From positions 1 to 7,648 of the forward strand of contig CANQSW010000066.1 of NCBI GenBank assembly GCA_947626615.1: a stretch of DNA of 7,648 nt, in the 5' to 3' direction. Position 1 is the stretch's first letter, and each line of letters begins with the position of its first letter. Below the pieces are notes generated by a model that worked only from the letters and a program-made list of their open reading frames with translations, did not search any database and was not told the DNA's origin. Below are positions 1-5,523 of the stretch, one piece after another. The DNA comes from an uncultured Peptococcaceae bacterium. Its GTDB lineage: Bacteria > Bacillota > Dehalobacteriia > UBA4068 > UBA4997. A program made the translations under genes and the position numbers.

Positions 1-55
1 GCGCATCTGGTTTGGGACCAGAGGGCCGCAGGTTCAAATCCTGTCATCCCGACCA
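1..55 (+). tRNA. tRNA-Pro (anticodon UGG), 3' portion
   Basis: The window opens inside a tRNA. The anticodon stem is TCTGG (6-10) paired with CCAGA (18-22), enclosing the 7-nt loop TTTGGGA, which places the anticodon TGG at 13-15 and reads proline codons. The T arm is GCAGG / TTCAAAT / CCTGT (28-44), with one G-U pair at its base. It is followed by the acceptor strand CATCCCG, discriminator A and an encoded CCA ending at 55. The implied 5' acceptor strand CGGGATG is typical of bacterial tRNA-Pro. The 5' acceptor strand and most of the D arm lie outside the window. A strong terminator follows at once, so this is probably the last or only gene of its transcript. Confidence 0.93.
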
Positions 56-59
56 ACAT

Positions 60-93
60 CGCGGCGAATCCTTTAGGTTCGCCGCGTTTTTTT
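60..93 (+). terminator. Rho-independent terminator of the tRNA-Pro transcript
   Basis: A perfect 9-bp stem, CGCGGCGAA (60-68) with TTCGCCGCG (78-86), encloses a 9-nt loop and is followed by seven T residues (87-93). It begins 5 nt after the encoded CCA, as expected for the end of a tRNA transcript. Confidence 0.92.
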
Positions 94-361
94 ACAAAAT
101 CACGGCTTCACTTTACGATTTGCCGCTCCTCTTTCGCCAAAAGTCGCGCTCGGCTCGCTACCGTTACCGGCTTTTTGCGATATCGTGCGCTGCGCGCAGC
201 GGAAAACTCTTGATTTTACCATGTTTTTCGTTAAGTACTATAAAAAACCCCGCAGCATGAGTCGTCGCGGATTTTGTAACGTTCACGACGATTTTTCTTG
301 GCAAAACACCGGCTCGCTCACGCAGACAAAAGCCCAATAACCAATCGCCCCCAAAAGAAAA
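94..361. other. Gene-free intergenic stretch between convergent transcripts
   Basis: No open frame here has a credible ribosome binding site or recognisable protein. The longest plus-strand frame runs out of the tRNA and is spurious. The stretch holds several inverted repeats: a 47-bp imperfect hairpin with arms TCGCCAAAAG (134-143) and CTTTTTGCGA (171-180, 9 of 10 pairing), and a perfect 14-bp GC palindrome at 188-201. It also has a weak terminator-like hairpin on the minus strand at 241-270. Base composition is less GC-rich than the flanking genes. It may be ordinary spacer or decayed sequence downstream of a tRNA; no integrase or attachment-site repeat is visible. Confidence 0.6.
241..270 (-). 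terminator. Weak candidate terminator hairpin
   Basis: Read on the minus strand, CCGCGAC (complement of 264-270) can pair with GCTGCGG (complement of 250-256) around a 7-nt loop, with one mismatch and one G-U pair. GG and a run of six T (complement of 242-247) follow. It would act as a back-up for the stronger terminator at 353-383. The stem is short and interrupted, so this is only a candidate. Confidence 0.3.
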
Positions 362-393
362 ACGGCCCGGAAATCCGGGCCGTCCGTTTTTTT
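353..393. terminator. Bidirectional terminator at the end of the oxoprolinase operon
   Basis: A perfect inverted repeat, ACGGCCCGGA (362-371) and TCCGGGCCGT (374-383), lies just after the stop codon of the last operon gene. On the minus strand it is followed by a T-rich tract (complement of 353-361), so it ends the six-gene operon. On the plus strand a run of seven T follows at 387-393, so it could also stop readthrough from the tRNA side. Confidence 0.9.
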
Positions 394-394
394 G

Positions 395-1243
395 TCACGC
401 GCGCAGGCTTTCGTGCAGCGCGCCCAGTATTTCGGCCTCCACGTCCATACCGAAGCCGTCCACCGAGCAGCTGAACTCGTGCGTCACGCCGTCCACGCTG
501 CCCAGCCGCACCGTCCGAGCGATAAAATCGCGGCACTCCTCAAACTGCGCCAGAAGATCCTCGCCGCACAGCTTGGAGAGCCAGGCCGCCAGCCCGTAAG
601 CGCCCCAGTTGGATACGCTCGCGATGATCAGGTTATCCACCCGCACCGCGCAAGGCACAAGCTCCAGCTTGGCCGCGATCTCCAGCGCCAGATTGCCCAT
701 GCCGATCTCGTTGCCACCGTCGCCCACGCCGAAAGTCGCGATACCGCGCTCCCCGGCCAGCCGCACCAGCTCGTCCAGCGGCGCGGTGTATTCATCTATG
801 GCCACGCCGCGCATATTGGCGTATTTGCCCTCGGTATTGACACCGCAGCGCTCGATCGAGATCACCGCCACCGGCGCGCGCTTATCCAGCAGGGCCGCCA
901 GATCGGCCGCCGCCGCACCAAACGCCGCATATTCCACAGCCAGCCCGGCCGGCTCAAAAAAATCGCGGCAAAATTCGTCCGTAACTATGCAGGGCGCAAA
1001 GCCCAGCTGGGCCAGCGCCCGCGCCAGGGCGTACGTACCCACCGGCCCGTCCGTTTCGGCATAGCCGGCCACGTAAAAGCCGGTCGTCAGCAAAACGCAG
1101 CCCCGCGGCAGCGCCAGCAGCTTTTCCGCCGCCTGCCGGCAATAATCCGCCGGCAGATACTCGCGCAGCACCTGCATGCCCCGCTGCGAGTGGCGCAGGA
1201 TAACGTCCTCTATCGTCTCGGTCTTTTTTATCCGCTCAGTCAT
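395..1243 (-). CDS. DUF4392 protein, D-glutamate cyclase C-terminal-domain homologue
   Basis: This 282-residue protein matches the DUF4392 family (D-glutamate cyclase-like, C-terminal domain), which forms the C-terminal half of the animal mitochondrial D-glutamate cyclase DGLUCY. Family signatures I recognise are ETDGPVGTYALARAL at residues 63-77, preceded by LLTTGFYV, the segment YANMRGVAIDEYTAPLDEL (141-159), and the glycine-rich GVGDGGNEIGMGN (172-184), probably part of the active or ligand site. No signal peptide or membrane segment is apparent, so it should be cytoplasmic. It is the last gene of the operon. Its ATG overlaps the pxpA stop by 4 nt (ATGA), and GGGGAGGA lies 7 nt upstream, which settles the start. 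The usual partner domain, DUF1445, is encoded two genes earlier in the operon. Role inferred: with that protein, interconversion of D-glutamate and 5-oxo-D-proline. Family assignment is firm; biochemical role in bacteria is inferred. Confidence 0.85.
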   Translation of the reverse strand: MTERIKKTETIEDVILRHSQRGMQVLREYLPADYCRQAAEKLLALPRGCVLLTTGFYVAGYAETDGPVGTYALARALAQLGFAPCIVTDEFCRDFFEPAGLAVEYAAFGAAAADLAALLDKRAPVAVISIERCGVNTEGKYANMRGVAIDEYTAPLDELVRLAGERGIATFGVGDGGNEIGMGNLALEIAAKLELVPCAVRVDNLIIASVSNWGAYGLAAWLSKLCGEDLLAQFEECRDFIARTVRLGSVDGVTHEFSCSVDGFGMDVEAEILGALHESLRA

Positions 1244-2007
1244 GCGTCCGTCCTCCCCGCCGTCCGAATCGCGATACCGGCGGCCAACAGGGCCGCGCGG
1301 ATCTTCTGCACAAAAACCAACGCCTTGGGGCTGTCGCCGTGCACGCAGACGGAATCGGCCCGCACGCGGATATCCGCGCCGTCTATCGTGCGCACCAGCC
1401 CTTCCCGCACCATACGCAGCACGCGGGCGATAGCTTCGTCCTCGTCCTCGATCAGCGCGCCGGGCAAACGCCGCGGCACCAGCTGACCGTTCGCCTGATA
1501 AGCCCGGTCGGCGAACACCTCGCAGATAAACGGCAGGTCAAAAGCGGCGGCGGCCCGCGGCAGCTCGCTGCTACCCGGCGCCAGCAGCGGCAGCTCCGGG
1601 TCAAAATCGCGCACCGCCCGGCAGATAGCCTCGGCCATAGCCGCGTCCTGCACCGCCATATTATACATCGCGCCGTGCGGCTTCACATGCGAGAGGCGCA
1701 GCCCCTCCGCCCGGCAGAAGCCCGCCAACGCCCCCAGCTGATAAAGCACCAGGTCGTGCAGCTCGTCCGCGGCCAGGCTCATATTCCGCCGCCCGAAGCC
1801 CTGCAGGTCGGCAAAACCCGGGTGCGCGCCCACGGCCGCCCCGGCCGCCTTGGCCAGCCGCACGGTCTTCGCCATAACCACCGGGTCGGAGGCGTGCATG
1901 CCGCAGGCCACGTTGGCCGAGGAAACGAATTTTATAACTTCCTCGTCCAGCCCCAGCGTATAGCGGCCGAAGCTCTCGCCCAGGTCGCAATTCAGATCGA
2001 CTTGCAT
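1240..2007 (-). CDS. pxpA: 5-oxoprolinase subunit A (LamB/YcsF family)
   Basis: PxpA is the LamB/YcsF-family subunit of the three-part prokaryotic 5-oxoprolinase, which opens 5-oxoproline (pyroglutamate) to glutamate at the expense of ATP in the cytoplasm. The 255-residue length is normal. Family motifs are plain: DLNCDLGESFG at residues 4-14, ANVACGMHASDP (31-42), GAHPGFADLQGFGRR (60-74), HVKPHGAMYN (107-116), EVFADRAY (163-170) and CVHGDSP (221-227). As I recall the family, the second motif usually reads HAGDP, so Ser40 is a mild departure. The ATG at 2005-2007 lies 16 nt after the DUF1445 stop, with a purine- and G-rich GGGGCGAAG upstream serving as a modest ribosome binding site. The stop overlaps the start of the DUF4392 gene (ATGA), implying coupled translation. 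All three Pxp subunits are present in the operon, though pxpA is separated from pxpBC by the DUF1445 gene. Confidence 0.96.
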   Translation of the reverse strand: MQVDLNCDLGESFGRYTLGLDEEVIKFVSSANVACGMHASDPVVMAKTVRLAKAAGAAVGAHPGFADLQGFGRRNMSLAADELHDLVLYQLGALAGFCRAEGLRLSHVKPHGAMYNMAVQDAAMAEAICRAVRDFDPELPLLAPGSSELPRAAAAFDLPFICEVFADRAYQANGQLVPRRLPGALIEDEDEAIARVLRMVREGLVRTIDGADIRVRADSVCVHGDSPKALVFVQKIRAALLAAGIAIRTAGRTDA

Positions 2008-2023
2008 ATTCTTCGCCCCGCTC

Positions 2024-2815
2024 TCAATATTTCAGCGCCAGATTCGGCACGTCCAGCACCAGCATATGCCCCGGCGCGTGCGTGATTACGATCTCCGGCC
2101 GGCTCTGCATCACCACGGCCTGCGGCGTCACCCCGCAGGGCCAGAACACCGGCACTTCGCCCGGCTTTATCGTCACCGCGTCGCCGAAATCCGGCTTGTT
2201 GATATCGCTGATACCGATCGCGGCCGGGTCGCCGATATGGATCGGCGCGCCGTGCACTCTGGGCATACCGGCGGTTATCTGCACAGCCTTAGAGGCCATC
2301 TCGCCGGTGAGCGGCCGCATGGATACCACCATCTTCCCAGCAAAGCAGCCGGCCGGCAGGCAGTCGATATTCGTTACGTACATCGGCACGTTCCGGCCCT
2401 CCTCGATATGCCGCACCGGCACGCCCGCCGCCAACAGATCGGCCTCGAAAGAGAAGCTGCACCCGATGATGAAGCTGACGAAGTCGTCGCGCCAAAGCGG
2501 CGCCACGTCGGTGTATTCGCCGGTAAGCTCCCCCCGCTCATACACGCGGTATTTCGGGAAGTCCTTCGCGATATCGCAGTCCTCCGCCATATAATGCAGC
2601 TCGCGGCTGCCCACGTCGGAGACTTCCAATATCGGGCAGGGCCGGGGGTTACGCTGCGCAAACAGCAGAAAATCATAGGCCAGCGCCTTGGGCAAAATCA
2701 CCAGATTGGCCTGCGCGAAGCCCGCGCACATGCCGGCCGTCGGCCCGGTGATCTTTCCCTCTCGTATCAAATGCCGCAGCTCGCGCGGCGATATTTTCTC
2801 ATACTCTGTCGTCAT
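2024..2815 (-). CDS. DUF1445/UPF0317 protein, D-glutamate cyclase N-terminal-domain homologue (YcsI-like)
   Basis: This 263-residue protein belongs to the DUF1445/UPF0317 family, often labelled putative hydro-lyase; Bacillus subtilis YcsI is a member, encoded beside ycsF and kipI/kipA. The same domain forms the N-terminal half of the animal D-glutamate cyclase DGLUCY. Diagnostic motifs are GFAQANLVILP (32-42), DFPKYRVY (85-92), FVSFIIGCSFSFE (112-124), RHIEEGRNVPMYVTNI (135-150), RVHGAPIHIGDP (186-197), VPVFWPCGVTPQ (221-232) and ITHAPGHML (244-252). The repeated His, Cys and acidic residues suggest an active site, but I do not know the catalytic residues. It starts 12 nt after the pxpC stop with GAGGT about 6 nt before the ATG. 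No export signal is seen. The likely role, inferred, is cyclisation of D-glutamate to 5-oxo-D-proline (or the reverse) together with the DUF4392 protein. The hydro-lyase label has no support here. Confidence 0.92.
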   Translation of the reverse strand: MTTEYEKISPRELRHLIREGKITGPTAGMCAGFAQANLVILPKALAYDFLLFAQRNPRPCPILEVSDVGSRELHYMAEDCDIAKDFPKYRVYERGELTGEYTDVAPLWRDDFVSFIIGCSFSFEADLLAAGVPVRHIEEGRNVPMYVTNIDCLPAGCFAGKMVVSMRPLTGEMASKAVQITAGMPRVHGAPIHIGDPAAIGISDINKPDFGDAVTIKPGEVPVFWPCGVTPQAVVMQSRPEIVITHAPGHMLVLDVPNLALKY

Positions 2816-2827
2816 AATTTTACCTCG

Positions 2828-3712
2828 CTATATATCCTCCGCCCGCACGGGCCGGAATCTCACCTTAGTCCCCGGCAGAGCCTGCGCCAGCAGCGGCAGG
2901 TCAAGGCTAAGCACCGTGCCGATCTTGGCATAGCCGCCGGTCGTCTGCCTATCAGCCAGCAGCACGATAGGCTGGCCGGAATTTGCCACCTGCACGGAGC
3001 CGAACGCGATGCCGTCCGATACGATATCCGTGCCCGCCCCGGTCGGCAAATTGCCGCCGTCCAGTCGGCAGCCCATGCGGTCGCTCTGCGGCGAGACGAC
3101 GTAGGCCGTGTTGTCGAACACTTGGTACGCCGCGGCGTCAAACATATCCTGCTGCGGCCCGGGCACGTAACGCAGCTCGATCTCCGGTTGGTAAATATGC
3201 GGCGGCAGCTCGCGCGGCTCGCCGCCAGCGTCCGGCAGAGCGACCAACTCGTCGCCCGCCGTAAGCGCCCGGCCCATAAAGCCGCCCAGACGGCAGCGCA
3301 GATTGGTGGAGCGGCTGCCCATAACCTCCGGCACGTCTATACCGCCGCCAAAAGCCAGATAGGCGCGCAGGCCGTTTCGCACCAGACCAAACTGCAAAAC
3401 GTCCCCCGCCGCCACGTCGAAGGCCCGGCTGCGCGGCGCGGGCGCGCCGTTCAGGCTGGCCGCCATGTCCGCCCCGGTGATAGCGCAGCGCCCGGCGCTC
3501 AAAAACTCCAGCTTCGCGCCGGAGAGTGTCATCTCCAGGACTGCCGCCCCGGTCGGGTTGCCCAAAAGCCAGTTGGCCTCGCGGTAAGCCGTCCGATCCA
3601 TAACGCCGGCGGGGCCGATGCCAAAGCGCTGGTAGCCGAACCGCCCCAGATCCTGCACGGTGGAAAGCGCCCCCGGCTGCACCACGCGGCAGCGCAAAAT
3701 CGCGGCGCTCAT
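2828..3712 (-). CDS. pxpC: 5-oxoprolinase subunit C (KipA / biotin-dependent carboxylase-like domain)
   Basis: PxpC (KipA, YbgK) forms, with PxpB and PxpA, the ATP-dependent 5-oxoprolinase. It carries the CT_A_B fold related to the allophanate hydrolase and urea amidolyase modules. The 294-residue length fits a stand-alone PxpC. Motifs seen include STVQDLGRFGYQRFGI (17-32) followed by GPAGVMD, the segment FGGGIDVPEVMGSRSTN (121-137) with the R-LGGF-GR stretch after it, SPQSDRMGCRLDG (207-219), and LLADRQTTGGYAKIGTV (251-267). The ATG at 3710-3712 overlaps the pxpB stop as ATGA, so translation is probably coupled and the two subunits made in equal amounts. In many bacteria pxpB and pxpC are adjacent or fused. 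The gene ends in TAG, 12 nt before the DUF1445 gene. Confidence 0.96.
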   Translation of the reverse strand: MSAAILRCRVVQPGALSTVQDLGRFGYQRFGIGPAGVMDRTAYREANWLLGNPTGAAVLEMTLSGAKLEFLSAGRCAITGADMAASLNGAPAPRSRAFDVAAGDVLQFGLVRNGLRAYLAFGGGIDVPEVMGSRSTNLRCRLGGFMGRALTAGDELVALPDAGGEPRELPPHIYQPEIELRYVPGPQQDMFDAAAYQVFDNTAYVVSPQSDRMGCRLDGGNLPTGAGTDIVSDGIAFGSVQVANSGQPIVLLADRQTTGGYAKIGTVLSLDLPLLAQALPGTKVRFRPVRAEDI

Positions 3713-4467
3713 AAGGTATCACCCGCCTTGACAAGCTGCGGCTGCCAACGGCCCGCCGCTACGTCCGCCGTAAGCGCGGCGAACTCGCCCGCCGTTATCG
3801 GCAAAAAACGCACGTAGTCCCCCGCCTGATAGAAGATAGGCTCGGCCCGCTCAGGGTCATAGAGCGAAACGGGGGTCTGGCCGATCAGCCGCCAGCCGCC
3901 GGGCGAATCGAGCGGATAAACGCCGGTCTGCGCCCCGCCGATGCCCACGCTGCCCGCCGGTATCTTCACGCGCGGGGTCTCCAGCCGCGGCGCATGCAGG
4001 CGCTCGTCCAGCCCGCCCAGATAAGCGAAGCCGGGCAAAAAGCCCAGCATATATATCTTGTAGTCACGCCCGCTGTGCAGGCGCACGATCTCGGCGGCGG
4101 CAAGGCCGCAAAGCCGCTCCATGTCCGCCATATCGGGGGCGAACTCCCCCTTGTAGCAAACGGGTATCGCCCAGACGCGCCGCTCGGCCGCCGTTTGCGC
4201 CGGCAGGGCCGCCAGCAGCGCGGCGATCTCCTCCCGCGCCCGGGCAAGCGAAACAGACCCCGGCCGCAGGCAAACAAGCAGCGAGGCGTAGGCCGGCACG
4301 ACGTCCTCCAGCCAGGCGGGAGCGGCCGCCAGCACGGCGTCGCAGAGCGCGCGCACGCGGTCGTTCACGGCTTCGTCCACCAAACGGCCGAATCCCACCA
4401 GCAGGGCGCTGTCGCCCACCGGCAGCAGCTGCGCCGCCAGATCGCTGTTCATCGCGCCGCCGGTCAT
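3709..4467 (-). CDS. pxpB: 5-oxoprolinase subunit B (KipI family)
   Basis: PxpB (KipI, YbgJ) is the CT_C_D-domain partner of PxpC in 5-oxoprolinase. The Bacillus subtilis homologue KipI was first described as an inhibitor of the sporulation kinase KinA, so database names such as KinA inhibitor should not be taken as function here. Clear motifs are IPVCYKGEFAPDM (101-113), EIVRLHSG (126-133), LGFLPGFAYLGG (141-152) and PAGSVGIGGAQTGVYPLDSP (170-189), followed by GGWRLIG. Length is 252 residues from the ATG that overlaps the aminotransferase stop (ATGA). A second ATG at 4450-4452 would give 247 residues; neither has a strong Shine-Dalgarno sequence. I prefer the upstream one because the same ATGA coupling recurs at two other junctions. 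The 3' end also overlaps pxpC by 4 nt. Confidence 0.95.
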   Translation of the reverse strand: MTGGAMNSDLAAQLLPVGDSALLVGFGRLVDEAVNDRVRALCDAVLAAAPAWLEDVVPAYASLLVCLRPGSVSLARAREEIAALLAALPAQTAAERRVWAIPVCYKGEFAPDMADMERLCGLAAAEIVRLHSGRDYKIYMLGFLPGFAYLGGLDERLHAPRLETPRVKIPAGSVGIGGAQTGVYPLDSPGGWRLIGQTPVSLYDPERAEPIFYQAGDYVRFLPITAGEFAALTADVAAGRWQPQLVKAGDTL

Positions 4468-5303
4468 TCCGCCGTCGCGGCGTAAAATTCGTCCAGCAAA
4501 GCCTGCTGCAGACGCGCCGCCAGCTCGGGCTGCTTGCCGCCCACGGGCTGGCCGTCCACAGTCTCGGCCAGCATGCAAAGCTGGCTGCTGCTGGTCACGA
4601 TAACTTCCTCGGCGTGCATCAGCTCATCGACGGTGTAGGGCGTTTCGTTCACGGGTATGCCCAGCTTCTTGCACATCGCGATCAGATGCGCGCGCGCGAT
4701 GCCGGGCAGGATCAGATTATCCGCCGGGGCGGTCTTCAGCATACCGTCCTGAATGATATGTACGTTGCTGTGGGCGCACTCGGTCACGCGGTCGCCGCGG
4801 TGGAAGACCGTCTCGTCGCAGCCCTGCGATTCGGCGTTCTGCGCCGCCATCACGCTGGGGATAAGGTTCAGCGTCTTGATATTGCAATGGAAGAAGCGCG
4901 TATCCTCCGCCGTCACCAGCTTCAGCTTGCGGCCCATATCTTTCAGCTCCGCCGGCTTCAGCATCACCCACATATTCGCCGGCGTATCCGGGAAGGCGTG
5001 ATTGCGCATGCCGGTGCCGCGCGTCACCTGCCAATACACGAACATATTGCCGCTGTCCATCTTGCCCAGCATTTCGTAAAGCAGCGCCTTCACTTCGTCT
5101 TTGGTGTGCGGTATCTTTATTTTCAGCAGCCCGGCGCTGTTAAAAAAGCGGTCGATATGCTCGTCGATCGCGAATATCTTATAGTTTCGCGCCAGCGTCG
5201 CGTCATAAACGCCGTCGCCGAAATAGCAGACGCGGTCGTTCATCGGTATCATCATTTTGTCCGCTTCGTCAAATTTGCCGTTGTAATAACCCAATGTTTT
5301 CAT
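4464..5303 (-). CDS. dat: D-amino-acid aminotransferase (fold-type IV PLP enzyme)
   Basis: A 279-residue class IV aminotransferase closest to Bacillus D-amino-acid transaminase, which exchanges the amino group between D-amino acids (D-Ala, D-Glu, D-Asp) and 2-oxo acids. FGDGVYD (28-34) carries the active-site Tyr33. VTRGTGMRNHAFP (93-105) holds Arg100 and His102, the carboxylate-binding pair that marks D-specific enzymes rather than branched-chain ones. IKTLN (142-146) contains the PLP lysine, Lys143. The segment after TVFHRGDRVTE contains the conserved Glu175. Compared from memory with the Bacillus enzyme, EGSSSN reads ECAHSN and the GITR phosphate-binding Thr is Ala203. The ATG at 5301-5303 was chosen because GGAGAGGG lies 10 nt upstream and homology begins there; an in-frame extension to 5372 is unsupported. 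It is the first gene of the operon, behind a consensus promoter. D-specificity is well supported, the exact substrate is not. Confidence 0.9.
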   Translation of the reverse strand: MKTLGYYNGKFDEADKMMIPMNDRVCYFGDGVYDATLARNYKIFAIDEHIDRFFNSAGLLKIKIPHTKDEVKALLYEMLGKMDSGNMFVYWQVTRGTGMRNHAFPDTPANMWVMLKPAELKDMGRKLKLVTAEDTRFFHCNIKTLNLIPSVMAAQNAESQGCDETVFHRGDRVTECAHSNVHIIQDGMLKTAPADNLILPGIARAHLIAMCKKLGIPVNETPYTVDELMHAEEVIVTSSSQLCMLAETVDGQPVGGKQPELAARLQQALLDEFYAATAE

Positions 5304-5350
5304 ATTCTTTGCACCCTCTCCGCTAAATTTTGGCCCCGGAAATAAAAATA

Positions 5351-5395
5351 AGCATAAGAAAAACGCGCGCATCAGACGCCATTGTCTCTTATGCT
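5351..5395 (-). promoter_or_regulatory. Leader inverted repeat upstream of the aminotransferase operon
   Basis: The perfect 9-bp arms AGCATAAGA (5351-5359) and TCTTATGCT (5387-5395) enclose 27 nt. In the minus-strand transcript the right-hand arm is followed by the U-rich tail TTATTTTTATTT. It sits between the promoter at 5430-5458 and the first ribosome binding site of the operon, in a leader of about 120 nt. An attenuator-like or protein-binding element is possible. The stem is AT-rich with a large loop, so terminator activity is unproven. Confidence 0.35.
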
Positions 5396-5429
5396 CAAAT
5401 TTATCGCCGCAATACCATTAACAGGTCAA

Positions 5430-5458
5430 ATTATACTCATATGGCGAATATTTGTCAA
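5430..5458 (-). promoter_or_regulatory. Consensus sigma-A promoter of the aminotransferase-oxoprolinase operon
   Basis: On the minus strand TTGACA (complement of 5453-5458) and TATAAT (complement of 5430-5435) are separated by exactly 17 bp. Both hexamers match the consensus perfectly. Transcription would start near 5423, giving a leader of about 120 nt before the aminotransferase ATG at 5303. Such a strong core promoter suggests control by repression or by the leader rather than by weak promoter strength. Confidence 0.88.
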
Positions 5459-5480
5459 TATATCGCGGAAACATCGCGGA
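5444..5480 (-). promoter_or_regulatory. Candidate operator: direct repeats and quasi-palindrome at the operon promoter
   Basis: On the minus strand TCCGCGAT occurs twice, at the complements of 5473-5480 and 5462-5469, with an 11-bp period (about one helical turn), directly upstream of the -35 box. An imperfect palindrome with GCGA...TCGC ends and ATATT/AATAT inner arms (one extra base on one side) spans 5444-5466 and covers the -35 hexamer. This is a plausible binding site for the Lrp/AsnC-family protein encoded just upstream. No binding consensus for that protein is known to me. Confidence 0.4.
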
Positions 5481-5523
5481 TTTTTCGGTTTTTCTCCGCT
5501 GCTGCCGCAAATTTTACGCCGCC

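Noticed and set aside
188..201. A perfect 14-bp palindrome, CGCTGCGCGCAGCG, as operator or attachment core
   Set aside because: It has no adjacent promoter, no second copy in the window and no integrase gene. Short GC palindromes are expected by chance in such sequence.
1..394. tRNA-associated integration site or CRISPR array at the left edge
   Set aside because: There is no repeat of the tRNA 3' end downstream, no integrase, and no regularly spaced repeats.
2024..2815. Hydro-lyase activity for the DUF1445 protein
   Set aside because: The name is a database legacy. Family and gene context point to D-glutamate/5-oxoproline chemistry, and nothing in the sequence indicates a dehydratase.
2066..3817. 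A long plus-strand open frame opposite the pxpA-DUF1445-pxpC genes, and similar plus-strand frames at 392-1486 and 5452-6597
   Set aside because: They are antisense to genes with clear family motifs, have Arg/His/Ala-rich composition typical of GC-rich shadow frames, cross gene boundaries, and lack ribosome binding sites.
3709..4467. KinA-inhibitor (sporulation control) function for the KipI-like protein
   Set aside because: The complete pxpABC set in one operon makes 5-oxoprolinase the natural function, and no sporulation gene is nearby.
5304..5372. An N-terminal extension of the aminotransferase with a hydrophobic stretch that resembles a signal peptide
   Set aside because: It lies within the leader hairpin and ribosome-binding region. 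Homology and the GGAGAGGG site place the start at 5303, and fold-IV aminotransferases of this type are cytoplasmic.
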